Assembly (NCBI GenBank): GCA_947259925.1
Contig: CAMYOG010000046.1
Coordinates: forward strand, 1-64,000
Length of the DNA: 64,000 nt
Direction of reading: 5' to 3'
Source of the DNA: Thermoanaerobaculia bacterium
GTDB taxonomy: Bacteria; Acidobacteriota; Thermoanaerobaculia; Multivoradales; JAHEKO01
The translations under genes were made by a program, and so were the position numbers. Each line of letters begins with the position of its first letter. Within the stretch, counting starts at the first letter, position 1. Positions 1-8,871 of the stretch are shown in pieces. Below the pieces are notes generated by a model. The model was not told where the DNA came from. It saw only the letters and a list, made by a program, of their open reading frames with translations, and made no database searches.

Positions 1-50
1 GCCAGCTCCAGGAGCTCAAGCAGGGCGGACCGCCCCCACCCGGCGCCTGA
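1..50 (+). CDS. C-terminal end of an unknown gene
   Basis: The third reading frame is open from the window edge and ends at a TGA at 48-50. It reads QLQELKQGGPPPPGA, a helix-like stretch followed by a Gly/Pro tail. An intrinsic terminator follows 24 bases later on the same strand, which supports a real gene end. The product cannot be identified from 15 residues. Confidence 0.45.
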   Translation, partial: QLQELKQGGPPPPGA

Positions 51-73
51 TCCCTGCCAACGTCCGTCTACCA

Positions 74-98
74 GGGGCCGCGACAGCGGCCCCTTTTT
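74..98 (+). terminator. Rho-independent terminator
   Basis: A perfect 8-bp stem (GGGGCCGC / GCGGCCCC) with a GACA loop is followed directly by five T residues. It lies just downstream of the plus-strand gene end at position 50 and faces the minus-strand glycosyltransferase that ends at 221. Little is left between 99 and 220. Confidence 0.85.
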
Positions 99-220
99 CA
101 TTGCGCGCTCCTATCGCGCGCCGGCGTAGGCGCCTACAGATTCGGGGCGTCGCGACCGAGGGCGTCGCAGGCCTACACGAAGTACGTTGAGGACGCCCGA
201 CCGAGTGGAGTCCCGCAGGT

Positions 221-1438
221 TCAGGCGCATACGCCGGTGACGGCCTGGCCGTACGCCCGCCGGTACCGCGCCGCGACGGCGTCCCAGGTGAGCTCGGTCT
301 CGGCGCGCCGGCGCGAGGCTTCACCCATCCGACGGCAGGCATCCGGATCGGTCAGTAGTCGTCCCAGCGCCGCCGCCAGCGGCGCCGGCTCCTTCTCCGG
401 CACCAGGTGGCCGTTGACCCCCTCCTCGACCGCCTGCGGTATGCCGGAGATCCCGGAGGCCACGACCGGCAGGCCCGAGGCCATCGCCTCGAGAATGACG
501 TTGGGCAGGCCATCGACGTTGCCCTTCCGGTCGTGCACCGCCGGGAGGACGAAGATGTCGGCCGCCCGGTAGAGATCGGGCAACACGTCGCGCAGCACCA
601 GACCGGGCAGGTGGACGCGGCTTGACCACTCGACGGTCCGCCGCCGGAACTCCTCGAGCAGATCGCCCGCGCCACCCAGGATGAAGTGCGCCTCGGGATG
701 CGCCTCGAGAAGACCGGGTAGCGCCTCGAGCAGGTAGCCGTAGCCCTTCTTGCTCACCATCCGGCCGACCGACACCACGACCGGCGCGGTCTCGGGGATC
801 GACAGCTTCTCGCGCCAGATGCCCCGCCGGCTCCGATCGGGGGAGAACTCCTCGACGTTGACGCCGTACGGGATGACGTGGGCGCGCTCGCGATCGAAGC
901 CGATCGCGCACACCCGGTCGGCGAGCTCCGGCGAGCAGCTGGTCAGAACGCTGGTCCGCGCCAGCGCCCGGCGTACGAACGGCCGCAGCTCGCGCCGCTC
1001 GGCCATGAACACGTCACTGCCGTGCAGACCGACCGCCAGCGGCATCCGTCGACCCAGGGGGCCGGCAACCAGTAGGTTGGGCACCACCCAGTGCGCCTGC
1101 ACCAGGTCGTACGCCTCGTCGCGCAACGCCCGCTTGACTGCCGATCGTGCCGCCATCAGGTAGAGCGGCGTCACCGCCGCGGCTCCCACCCGCATCGTCT
1201 CGTCAGCACTCAAGCTGCGGCTGTAGCCGAGCAGCTCGAGGCTCTCCGGCGCGTAGCGGAAGCTCCGGACGTCGACCCCGCCGTCGTCCCATCGCGCCGC
1301 GACGTCGGGTGCGTGCGGCGTCAGCACCGTGACGCTGTCGCCCAACCGGGTCAGACCCCGCGCCAGGTCGCGAATGAACGGGCCCGCGGTGTCGTCCGGA
1401 AAGCGAGGATAGGTCTGGGTGAGGAAGAGGATCCTCAA
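221..1438 (-). CDS. Glycosyltransferase family 4
   Basis: A 405-residue GT-B fold glycosyltransferase that probably moves a sugar from a nucleotide donor to a cell-surface lipid or glycan. The N-terminus (MRILFLTQTYPRFPDDTAGP) has the usual first strand and glycine-rich acceptor-side segment. The C-terminal donor domain contains VVVSVGRMVSKKGY and the nucleotide-sugar site GLPNVILEAMASGLPVVAS. It overlaps the upstream GT2 gene by 4 bases (ATGA), so the two are probably co-translated and act in one pathway. No signal peptide or membrane segment is seen, so it should work at the cytoplasmic face. The donor and acceptor cannot be told from sequence. Confidence 0.9.
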   Translation of the reverse strand: MRILFLTQTYPRFPDDTAGPFIRDLARGLTRLGDSVTVLTPHAPDVAARWDDGGVDVRSFRYAPESLELLGYSRSLSADETMRVGAAAVTPLYLMAARSAVKRALRDEAYDLVQAHWVVPNLLVAGPLGRRMPLAVGLHGSDVFMAERRELRPFVRRALARTSVLTSCSPELADRVCAIGFDRERAHVIPYGVNVEEFSPDRSRRGIWREKLSIPETAPVVVSVGRMVSKKGYGYLLEALPGLLEAHPEAHFILGGAGDLLEEFRRRTVEWSSRVHLPGLVLRDVLPDLYRAADIFVLPAVHDRKGNVDGLPNVILEAMASGLPVVASGISGIPQAVEEGVNGHLVPEKEPAPLAAALGRLLTDPDACRRMGEASRRRAETELTWDAVAARYRRAYGQAVTGVCA

Positions 1439-2433
1439 ACAACCATCTCTTTGACCGAGTAGGTGTCGGTACGGCGGAAGCTCTTGAAGGTGATCATCTC
1501 GCCGATCAGTCCGGTGGTCAGGACCTGGATGCCGAGCAACATCAGCAGCACGCCGAGCAGCAGCAACGGCCGGAAGGAGAGCGGCTCGCCCATGAACCAG
1601 CGGATCACCAGGTAGGTGTTGATGACCAGGCCGGCGAGGAGCGAGCTGAGTCCGATCATCCCGAAGAGATGGAGCGGCCGCCGGGTGTACTTGGTGATGA
1701 ACAGGACCGTGATCAGGTCGAGCAAGCCCTTGTAGTAGCGGTCCCAGCCGTACTTGCTCTTGCCGTGGCGGCGCGCGTTGTGGACGACCGAGAGCTCACC
1801 GATGGTGAAGCCCTTGCGCGACGCCAGCACCGGGATGTAGCGATGGAGCTCGCCGTAGAGCGAGATCTGCTCCAGCACCTCGCGCCGGTACGCCTTGAAG
1901 CCGCAGTTGAAATCGTGCAGGTCGATCTGGGCGAGCTTGCGCGTCGCCCAGTTGAACAGCCGTGACGGCAGTCGCTTGTTGACCGGGTCCTGCCGGTTTT
2001 CCTTCCAGCCCGAGACCAGGTCGAGATCGCTCTCCTCGATCTCGCTCAGGAAGCGCGGTATCTCCTCGGGCTGGTCCTGGAGGTCGCCGTCCATCGTGAT
2101 GATGATCGCCCCGGAGCTGATGTCGAAGCCGGCGCAGAGTGCCGCCGCCTTGCCGAAGTTCCTGCGCAGCCGGACCAGCTTCACCCGTCCGTCGACCCGG
2201 ATCGCCTCCTTCACCCGCTTCGAGGTGCCGTCCGAGGAGCCGTCATCGACGAAGATGATCTCGAAGCTCCGGCCGAGGCTGTCGAGTGCCGCGCCGACCC
2301 GAGTCGCCAGCTCCTCGACGGTGTCGGCCTCGTTGAGGACCGGAATGAGGACGCTGACGTCGAGCTCGCGCGTCTGCAGGTCGGTAGGCTCCACTACCTC
2401 GGGCGCGCTCAGAAGGGATGCCTGGCTCTCCAC
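1435..2433 (-). CDS. Family 2 glycosyltransferase, GtrB/ArnC-like
   Basis: A 332-residue enzyme resembling dolichyl- or undecaprenyl-phosphate glycosyltransferases, which load a sugar onto a polyprenyl phosphate. The GT-A domain shows IPVLNEADTVEELATRV, FVDDGSSDGTSKRV and the metal-binding MDGDLQDQ, then FNCGFKAYRREV typical of this subgroup. Two hydrophobic segments near residues 250-310 would anchor it in the inner membrane. The start is a GTG seven bases after the udg stop. It overlaps the GT4 gene downstream, which suggests that a lipid-linked sugar is made here and used by that partner; this coupling is inference. Confidence 0.9.
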   Translation of the reverse strand: MESQASLLSAPEVVEPTDLQTRELDVSVLIPVLNEADTVEELATRVGAALDSLGRSFEIIFVDDGSSDGTSKRVKEAIRVDGRVKLVRLRRNFGKAAALCAGFDISSGAIIITMDGDLQDQPEEIPRFLSEIEESDLDLVSGWKENRQDPVNKRLPSRLFNWATRKLAQIDLHDFNCGFKAYRREVLEQISLYGELHRYIPVLASRKGFTIGELSVVHNARRHGKSKYGWDRYYKGLLDLITVLFITKYTRRPLHLFGMIGLSSLLAGLVINTYLVIRWFMGEPLSFRPLLLLGVLLMLLGIQVLTTGLIGEMITFKSFRRTDTYSVKEMVV

Positions 2434-2440
2434 TGGCGCC

Positions 2441-3172
2441 CTATCCTATCGTCTCGCCCCGGTCGAGCTCTTGCAGGCGGTCGCGGACGATCTGCATGTC
2501 CTCCCAGGTCGGCCGCTTGAACCCGACGTTGCGTAGCAGTGCCGCCGGATGGTAGGTGACCCGGGTCTCGACGCCCTGCACCCGGAACCAGTGGCCGCGC
2601 ATCCGTCCGAGCGGGCTCGACTCGCCCAGCAGGGTCTGTGCCGCAACCCGTCCCAGCGCCACGATCACCTTGGGGCGCACCGCCTCGATCTGCGACTCGA
2701 GGTACCCCCGGCAAGCGGCCACCTCGTCGGGCTTCGGGTCGCGATTGCCCGGCGGGCGGCACTTGACGATGTTGGCGATGTAGACCTCGGAGCGGTCCAT
2801 GCCGATCGCCGCGATGATCTTGGTCAAGAGCTCGCCGGCACGACCCACGAACGGGATCCCCTGGCGGTCCTCCTCGGCGCCCGGGCCCTCGCCGATGAAC
2901 ATCAGATCGGCGTCCGGGTTGCCGATGCCGAAGACTACGCTCTTGCGCTTCTCGTGCAGGCGGCACGCGGTGCAGCTCGCGGCCCGCTCGGCAACGCGCT
3001 CGAGCGTCTCGAGCCGGGCCCCGCCGTCGGCCTCGGGCGTGACCACAGGCTCCTGATCGGGACTCGCGGGCTTCTCCACCGCCGGCCGGTAGAGGTCCTC
3101 GAAACCGATGTCGCGCAGGTAGTCGAGCACCCCGACCAGCGTCCGCGGCGGGCTATACGGGCTGTCGCTCAC
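2441..3172 (-). CDS. udg: Uracil-DNA glycosylase, family 4/5 type
   Basis: A 243-residue uracil-DNA glycosylase that removes uracil from DNA at the start of base excision repair. It has the first active-site motif [20 protein letters not shown] and the C-terminal motif HPAALLR. Cysteines placed for a 4Fe-4S cluster lie in [15 protein letters not shown] and AACRGYL, as in family 4 enzymes. The first 55 residues are a variable leader. The gene overlaps the upstream coaBC gene by 20 bases and precedes the GT2 gene, so it sits in the middle of a long leftward operon. Confidence 0.93.
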   Translation of the reverse strand: MSDSPYSPPRTLVGVLDYLRDIGFEDLYRPAVEKPASPDQEPVVTPEADGGARLETLERVAERAASCTACRLHEKRKSVVFGIGNPDADLMFIGEGPGAEEDRQGIPFVGRAGELLTKIIAAIGMDRSEVYIANIVKCRPPGNRDPKPDEVAACRGYLESQIEAVRPKVIVALGRVAAQTLLGESSPLGRMRGHWFRVQGVETRVTYHPAALLRNVGFKRPTWEDMQIVRDRLQELDRGETIG

Positions 3173-4394
3173 GCTTCGCCACCGCCTGCTCGAGATAGCT
3201 CAAGAGATGCTCGGCCAGGTGGTCCTTCGACTGGCGCTCGAAATGCGCCTCGGTGCCGTGCCCGAGCACCGTAACCTCGTTCTGATCGCTCGCAAAGCCG
3301 ATCTCCGGACGCGAGACGTCGTTGGCGATGATGAAATCGGCGCCCTTGGCGCCCAGCTTGGCGCGCGCGTTCTCGATCAGGTCGTCCGTTTCGGCGGCGA
3401 ACCCGACGATCACCGCACGGGGAGCTACCGAGCGCAGCCCGGCGAGAATGTCCTCGGTCGGCTCGAGCTCGATCGACTCGAGCACGCCCTCGGACTTCTT
3501 GATCTTCCGTGACCGCGCCTCGCGCGGCCGGTAGTCGCCCACCGCCGCGGCCATGAAGATCAGGTCCGCGTCCGGCGCCGCCGCGCGCACCGCGGTGCGC
3601 ATCTCCTCGGCGCTGGTCACGTCGACCCGCTCGACGCCGCTCGGCGTCTCGAGCGATACCGGGCCGGCGACCAGGGTGGTCGTCGCGCCTTGCGCTATCG
3701 CGGCGCGGGCCAGGGCGAAGCCCATCTTGCCGGTCGATCGATTGGAGATGAAGCGCACCGGATCGATCGCCTCGCGGGTCGGTCCCGCGGCGATCAGCAC
3801 CCGGCGACCGCGCAGCCGGCCCGGCCGGGCGGTCCTCCGGATCGCGCTGACGATCTCGACCGGCTCGACCATCCGCCCGACACCGACATCACCCGACGCG
3901 AGCTCACCGACCGCCGGACCGACGACGGTCGCGCCGCGCCGTCGCAGAACGTCGACGTGGGCCGTCACGCTCTCCTGCTGCCACATGACCGAGTGCATCG
4001 CCGGCGCGATCACCAGCGGCCCATCGAACGCCAGGATCGTCGTGCTCAAGAAGTCGTCCGCCAGGCCGAGCGCGATCCGGGCGAGGGTGTGGGCGGTGGC
4101 CGGCGCCACGCAGACCACGTCGGCCCACTTCGCCGCCACCATGTGCAGCTCCTCCCCGCTGCCGTCACCCGTCAGGTACTCCTCCTGATAGACCTGGTGC
4201 CCGCTCAGCACTTCCAGGCTGAGGGGGGTGATGAACGACCGCGCGGCTCGGGTCATCGCACAGCGCACCGCGTGCCCCTCCTTCTTCAGCAGTCGGACCA
4301 GCTCGGCGGCCTTGTAGGCGGCGATACCCCCGCTCACGCCCACCAGCACGTTGAGCGACGGGGGTACAGCCGGCTCGAGCCTCTGATTCGGCAC
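3153..4394 (-). CDS. coaBC: Bifunctional CoaBC (phosphopantothenoylcysteine synthase/decarboxylase)
   Basis: A 413-residue two-domain enzyme of coenzyme A synthesis. The N-terminal FMN-dependent decarboxylase domain shows GVSGGIAAYKAAELV and the active-site histidine in PAMHSVMW. The C-terminal ligase domain, which joins phosphopantothenate to cysteine, shows AGPTREAIDPVRFISN, NRSTGKMG and the lysines of KIKKSE. In the decarboxylase lid, the position that is Cys in E. coli (ACGxxGxGRM) reads ELASGDVGVGRM, with Ser in its place. It lies 12 bases after rpoZ, a common arrangement (rpoZ-coaBC). Confidence 0.95.
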   Translation of the reverse strand: MPNQRLEPAVPPSLNVLVGVSGGIAAYKAAELVRLLKKEGHAVRCAMTRAARSFITPLSLEVLSGHQVYQEEYLTGDGSGEELHMVAAKWADVVCVAPATAHTLARIALGLADDFLSTTILAFDGPLVIAPAMHSVMWQQESVTAHVDVLRRRGATVVGPAVGELASGDVGVGRMVEPVEIVSAIRRTARPGRLRGRRVLIAAGPTREAIDPVRFISNRSTGKMGFALARAAIAQGATTTLVAGPVSLETPSGVERVDVTSAEEMRTAVRAAAPDADLIFMAAAVGDYRPREARSRKIKKSEGVLESIELEPTEDILAGLRSVAPRAVIVGFAAETDDLIENARAKLGAKGADFIIANDVSRPEIGFASDQNEVTVLGHGTEAHFERQSKDHLAEHLLSYLEQAVAKRERQPV

Positions 4395-4406
4395 CTGCCC
4401 GCGGCG

Positions 4407-4628
4407 CTACTCTTCTTCTTCGGTCTCGGACGCCGCTTCCGGCTCTTCGGCCGAACCGTAGTCCCACTCGACCAGCTCGTTGCGGAACTCGTCCAGAGCC
4501 AACCGGCTCGGCTTGCGACCCGGGTCGTCGATCTTCGAGATGGCGCCCTGCATCATGTGCTCGGCGCGGTTGGCGGCAAGCAGCACAAATCGGAACTTGC
4601 TATCGATATTCTCTGGGATATCCCGCAT
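4407..4628 (-). CDS. rpoZ: RNA polymerase omega subunit
   Basis: A 73-residue omega subunit, which helps beta-prime fold and join core RNA polymerase. The start MRDIPENIDSKFRFVLLAAN is family-typical, followed by RAEHMMQGA and an acidic tail rich in Glu. The ATG at 4628 was chosen because the similarity begins there and an AGGAAG site lies 8 bases upstream; a longer frame without homology runs further out. The 161 bases between this gene and yicC hold no gene, although gmk often sits there in other bacteria. Confidence 0.9.
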   Translation of the reverse strand: MRDIPENIDSKFRFVLLAANRAEHMMQGAISKIDDPGRKPSRLALDEFRNELVEWDYGSAEEPEAASETEEEE

Positions 4629-4789
4629 CTGGCGACTTCCTGGTTTTGTGGGTTTTTCGGGACCGACGTCGGCGAGCGCACCTACACGCCTTCCTTCGCT
4701 CGCTCCGTCCGGTGCCCCTGTTCGAGGGTAATCGACCCCGGAACGTCGCCGGCGCCTTTTAGACCGGTTGAAATCATACCACAGGGCGG

Positions 4790-5668
4790 TCATTCGACGT
4801 TCAGCAGCTGCTCGCGGAGCTGCTCGCCGAGGAGCTTGCCGTCGACCACGTCTCGCGCCATCTCGGCGTCGCGGCACTTGCCGCCGATGGTGTTCAGCTC
4901 GCGCTGGACCTCCTGCACCAGAAACTCGAGTCGCCGGCCGTGGGGTCCGTCGCCGCTCAGCAGTGTCCTGAAGTGGCCGACGTGGGCGGCCAGCCGGTCG
5001 AGCTCCTCCCGGACGTCGCTCCGCTCGACCAGCAGGACGGCTTCCTGCGCCAGTCGCTCTTCGGGAATCTCCGCGTCGCCGAGCAGCCCTGCCACCCGCT
5101 CTCGCAGGGCCGTCAGGGTCGCGGCCTCGACCGTGACCCGTCGGGCTTCGAGCCTCTCGACCAGGGCGCTCAGCTCTTCGATGCGCGCGGTGAGGATCGC
5201 CTGCAGGCTCGCCCCCTCGTGCTCCCGGGCCTTGATCACCTGCTCGAGGGCCGTCGACACGGCCTCCTCGACCAGCCGATCGTCCGCATCGGTCCAGTCC
5301 GGCGGGCTCTCGCGGATGGTGATCACCTGGGGTAGGCGGGCGACGTCGGCGACCGCCATCTCACCTCTGACCAGTCCCTCGCCGGCGACCGACTCCAGCT
5401 TCTCCACCAGCTGGCGCAACACGTCCTCGCGCAGCTCGACGCTCACCGGCCGATCGGCGACCGGCTCGATCGCCAGGCGGATCTCCACCCGGCCGCGCTC
5501 CAGCTCGACGCGCACCACCTCGCTCGCCAGCGTCTCGACCGAGCGGTGCTCCTCGGGAACCCGCACCACCAGATCGAGAAACCGATGGTTGACCGTCCGC
5601 AGCGTCGCGCCGACGCGGTAGCGGTCGTTCTCGGCGAACGCCTCGCCGAAGCCTGTCATGCTCTTCAC
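4790..5668 (-). CDS. yicC: YicC-family endoribonuclease
   Basis: A 292-residue YicC family protein; characterised members are endoribonucleases. The start MKSMTGFGEAFAENDRYRV and the C-terminal region NTIGGKCRDAEMARDVVDGK are the two conserved ends of the family, with a helical Glu/Arg-rich centre. The length matches the usual 290 or so. It begins 8 bases after msbA and is followed by rpoZ, a common neighbourhood. The target RNA in this organism is unknown. Confidence 0.92.
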   Translation of the reverse strand: MKSMTGFGEAFAENDRYRVGATLRTVNHRFLDLVVRVPEEHRSVETLASEVVRVELERGRVEIRLAIEPVADRPVSVELREDVLRQLVEKLESVAGEGLVRGEMAVADVARLPQVITIRESPPDWTDADDRLVEEAVSTALEQVIKAREHEGASLQAILTARIEELSALVERLEARRVTVEAATLTALRERVAGLLGDAEIPEERLAQEAVLLVERSDVREELDRLAAHVGHFRTLLSGDGPHGRRLEFLVQEVQRELNTIGGKCRDAEMARDVVDGKLLGEQLREQLLNVE

Positions 5669-5676
5669 GGCATCCT

Positions 5677-7524
5677 CTAGGGGAATTGCAGGTCGTAGAG
5701 TCGCTTGTAGGTGCCGTCGAGCGCGAGCAGCTCTTCGTGCGCACCCTGCTCGACGATCCGGCCGTCCTCGAGCACGACGATCCGATCGGCACGCTGCACT
5801 GTCGACAGCCGGTGCGCGATCACCAGCGTCGTGCGACCCTCCATCAGGTTGTAGAGCGCCTTCTGGACCAGCGCCTCCGACTCGGTGTCGAGCTGGGAGG
5901 TCGCCTCGTCGAGCACCAGGATCGGCGGGTTCTTGATCAGGGCCCGGGCGATCGCCAGCCGCTGCCGCTGGCCGCCGGAGAGCCTGAGACCGCCCTCACC
6001 GATCATCGAGTCGTAGCCGTCCCGGAGCTCGCAGATGAACTCGTCGGCGTAGGCGGCCGCGGCGACCTCCCGGATGTGCTCGATCGGCAGATCCTCGCGT
6101 CCGTAGGCGATATTGGCCCGCACGGTGTCGTTGAAGAGCACCGTCTCCTGGGTGACCAGCCCGATCAGCGACCGTAGGCTCTGGAGCGTCAGGTCGCGGA
6201 CGTCGATGCCATCCAGCTCGACGCTGCCGATCTCCGGATCGAAGAACCGCGGCAACAGGCTCGCGACGGTCGTCTTGCCGGCTCCCGACGGACCGACCAG
6301 AGCGACGATCCTGCCCTTGCGGATCTCGAGATTGAGATCGCGCAGCACCAGCTGGTCGCTGTAGGCGAACGACACACCGTTGAACCTGATGTGGTTCTGG
6401 AGCGACGACAGAGTGCGCGCCCCCGGCCGCTCGACGATCTCGTTGGGGACGTTCATCAGGTCGTAGACGCGCCGCACCGCGGCCAGGCTCTGCTGGACCA
6501 CCAGGTTGGCCTTGTTCAGCTTACGCGCCGGCTCGTACATCCAGAGCAGGTTGGCGAGGAAGGTGATGAACAAGGGACCGGAGAGCTCCCCGGCTCGTAT
6601 CTGGTTGCCGGCGTAGATCAGCAGCAGGGCGCCACCCAGCATCAGGATCACCTCGATCACCGGGCTGGCGGCGTTGGCGAGCAGTTGCGCCCACAGGTTG
6701 ACCTTCAGATGCCGCTCGGTGGCGGTCCGGAATCGGTCCATCTCGAACTCTTCCATGCCGAACGCCTTGACCACCCGGTGACCCCGCACCCCTTCGGCGA
6801 CCAGGTTGGCCAGGTCCGCCATCCGCTCCTGGCTCTTGTGGCTGGTCCGGCGCATGCCGCGACCAAAGCGGACGATCGGATAGAGCATCGCCGGGAAGGC
6901 GATCAGGCAGATCACGGCCAGCCGGGAGTGGGTCGAAAACAGGAGCACTACGAGGGTGATCAGCGTGAGGCCCTGCTGCACCAGATCGACCACGCGGGTC
7001 GACACCGCCATCTGCACCATCGCGACGTCGTTGACGATCCGGCTGATCAGCTCACCAGAGGGATGTAGGGCGTGGAAGCGGCTCGATTGACCGAGGACCG
7101 CCTCATAGAGATCGTTGCGGATGTCGGTGGTGATCCCGAGTGAGATCCGGTTGAAGCAATAGCCGGAGGCGAAGTCGCTCACGCTGCGTAGCAGGAAGAC
7201 CAGACCGACCAGGAGCGGCAGAAAGTAGACCACCCCTTCGGGAGTGATCCCGAGGCGCCGCTTGAGGTCGCGGTAGCGATCGTGGAAGAAGCTCATCAGG
7301 CGACCCTTGCTGCCACCGTCGTCCGCCGACTCGGCGCCGGCCCCGAGCGCACCCAGACCGCCGACGTCCGCCGAGTCGGCGAGTAGCACCTCGCTGAAGA
7401 TCGGCTCGACCAGGACGACGATCGCACCTGTCGTCGCCGCGAACAGGCCCGCGGCGACCAGCGCCAGGATCACCCACCCGGTGTAACGGACCGCGTAGCG
7501 ACCGAGGAATGCGGCGAGCTTCAC
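5677..7524 (-). CDS. msbA: MsbA-type ABC lipid transporter
   Basis: A 615-residue half-transporter with a membrane domain fused to an ATPase, of the kind that flips lipid A or phospholipid across the inner membrane. Six hydrophobic segments cover roughly residues 15-330. A long hydrophilic insert of about 75 residues, rich in Gly, Ala and Asp, separates the first two and is larger than usual. The ATPase has Walker A GPSGAGKTT, signature LSGGQRQRLAIARAL and Walker B ILVLDEATSQLD. It overlaps lpxB by 4 bases, which supports a role in lipid A export rather than drug efflux. Confidence 0.9.
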   Translation of the reverse strand: MKLAAFLGRYAVRYTGWVILALVAAGLFAATTGAIVVLVEPIFSEVLLADSADVGGLGALGAGAESADDGGSKGRLMSFFHDRYRDLKRRLGITPEGVVYFLPLLVGLVFLLRSVSDFASGYCFNRISLGITTDIRNDLYEAVLGQSSRFHALHPSGELISRIVNDVAMVQMAVSTRVVDLVQQGLTLITLVVLLFSTHSRLAVICLIAFPAMLYPIVRFGRGMRRTSHKSQERMADLANLVAEGVRGHRVVKAFGMEEFEMDRFRTATERHLKVNLWAQLLANAASPVIEVILMLGGALLLIYAGNQIRAGELSGPLFITFLANLLWMYEPARKLNKANLVVQQSLAAVRRVYDLMNVPNEIVERPGARTLSSLQNHIRFNGVSFAYSDQLVLRDLNLEIRKGRIVALVGPSGAGKTTVASLLPRFFDPEIGSVELDGIDVRDLTLQSLRSLIGLVTQETVLFNDTVRANIAYGREDLPIEHIREVAAAAYADEFICELRDGYDSMIGEGGLRLSGGQRQRLAIARALIKNPPILVLDEATSQLDTESEALVQKALYNLMEGRTTLVIAHRLSTVQRADRIVVLEDGRIVEQGAHEELLALDGTYKRLYDLQFP

Positions 7525-8654
7525 GCCGGCACCCTCGGCTCCAGGAAGGCCGCGACCTCGGCCGCGGCCCTGCGGCTCGCTCCCGGCTGCCCGAGCCGCT
7601 CGCGCAGACCAGCGAGGCGACCGCGGATCGCCGCCACCTCCTCCCGGTCCTCGAGCAACGCCACGGCCTCGCGCTCGATCCGCTCCGGGTTGGCTTCGTT
7701 CTGCATCAGCTCCGGCACCACGCCAGCGTCCAGAACCAGGTTGACCAGGCTGACGTGCGGCAGGTCGACGAGCACACGACCCGCCCAGTAGGTCCAGAGG
7801 GCGAGCTTGTAGAGAACGATCATCGGCGTCCCGATCAGTCCGAGCTCGAGCGTCGCGGTGCCCGACGCGCAGAGCGCGAGGTGGGAATCGGCCAGCAGAC
7901 CGAACGGCTCGCCGCGCACGACCTCGATCGGCAGGTCGTTCGACTCGAGGTGACGATCGACCTCTCGGCCCGCTCGACCGCCGGCACGCAGCAGCCGGAA
8001 TCGTGTCGGCAGCAGCCTGGAGAGCCTGCCCGCCGACTCCAGCAGGACCGGCAGCAGGGACTCCACCTCGCTCGCGCGAGACCCGGGCATGAGCACTATG
8101 TTAAAGGTTTCGGGTTCGGCGCCTGCATCCCAGACGTGGGGCAGCTCGGGAACCTGGTCGACCAGCGGGTGACCGACGTGGCTGACGTCGATGCCGGCAC
8201 CACGGTAGAAGTCGACTTCGAACGGAAACAGCACCAGCATCTTGTCGACACGACGGGCGATCCCTTTCACCCGGCCGCGCCACCACGCCCAGACCTGTGG
8301 ACTGATGTAGTAGATCACCGGCACGCCCCGCTGCTGGAGCGAGCGAGCCATGCGCAGGTTGAAGCCGGGCGAGTCGATCAGGACCGCGGCCGCCGGCTGC
8401 CGCCGGTCGACCTCCTCGAGCAACCGAGCCTTGATCGCGCGCGCGCGGCCGACGACCTTGAGCACCTCGACCAGTCCGACCACCGAGATCTCGGCGCTGT
8501 CGGCGATCGCCTCGGCACCGGCCGCGATCAGCTCCTCGCCGGCCAGCCCGAAGGCGGTCACGTCGGGGCGCAGCTCGCGCAGTGCGCCGAGCAGGCGACC
8601 GCCGTGGCGATCGCCCGACTCCTCGCCGGCAACGATCAGCAGCTCGTTCGACAG
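7521..8654 (-). CDS. lpxB: Lipid-A-disaccharide synthase, probable CTG start
   Basis: LpxB joins UDP-2,3-diacylglucosamine and lipid X into the lipid A disaccharide. An in-frame GTG at 8561 would give 346 residues, but it would cut off the conserved N-terminus ELLIVAGEESGDRHGGRLLG, which is plainly encoded just upstream in the same frame. No ATG, GTG or TTG lies between that block and the stop of the preceding small gene. The best start is the CTG at 8652-8654, five bases after AGGAGG at 8660-8665; the ATT at 8655-8657 is an alternative but is too close to the ribosome binding site. This gives 377 residues, the normal family length. Later landmarks are SPQVWAWWRGR and LPGSRASEVESLLP. Confidence 0.9.
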   Translation of the reverse strand: MSNELLIVAGEESGDRHGGRLLGALRELRPDVTAFGLAGEELIAAGAEAIADSAEISVVGLVEVLKVVGRARAIKARLLEEVDRRQPAAAVLIDSPGFNLRMARSLQQRGVPVIYYISPQVWAWWRGRVKGIARRVDKMLVLFPFEVDFYRGAGIDVSHVGHPLVDQVPELPHVWDAGAEPETFNIVLMPGSRASEVESLLPVLLESAGRLSRLLPTRFRLLRAGGRAGREVDRHLESNDLPIEVVRGEPFGLLADSHLALCASGTATLELGLIGTPMIVLYKLALWTYWAGRVLVDLPHVSLVNLVLDAGVVPELMQNEANPERIEREAVALLEDREEVAAIRGRLAGLRERLGQPGASRRAAAEVAAFLEPRVPA

Positions 8655-8664
8655 AATGCCCTCC

Positions 8665-8856
8665 TCAGGGGATCGGGGTCGGCGGTCCGGAGGGGAACGG
8701 GTACATCAGCCAGGCGAGCAGGATGCCACCGAGCATCATCCCGAGGAAGAGCTGCAGGAAGAGCCGCAGACGCGCCCGCGCCGCGCGTCTCCAGAGCAGC
8801 GCGAAGAACAGGCTGACCAGCGTCGCGTAGAGCATCATCAGGAGGAAGTGGCTCAT
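8665..8856 (-). CDS. Small two-helix membrane protein
   Basis: A 63-residue protein with two hydrophobic segments (about residues 4-20 and 32-50) separated by a short Arg-rich loop, ending in a Pro-rich tail. It sits between a DUF6677-like membrane protein and lpxB, 15 bases after the first and 10 before the second. Its final codons carry the ribosome binding site for lpxB, so the two are probably translationally linked. I do not recognise the family; a role in envelope synthesis is only suggested by context. Confidence 0.65.
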   Translation of the reverse strand: MSHFLLMMLYATLVSLFFALLWRRAARARLRLFLQLFLGMMLGGILLAWLMYPFPSGPPTPIP

Positions 8857-8871
8857 GACCCGACCCGCCAG

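Noticed and set aside
3690-5621. A 643-codon plus-strand open frame
   Set aside because: It is antisense to coaBC, rpoZ and yicC, which are all recognisable. Long antisense frames are expected at this GC content.
7509-8816. A 435-codon plus-strand open frame
   Set aside because: Antisense to lpxB and the small membrane gene, with repetitive low-complexity composition.
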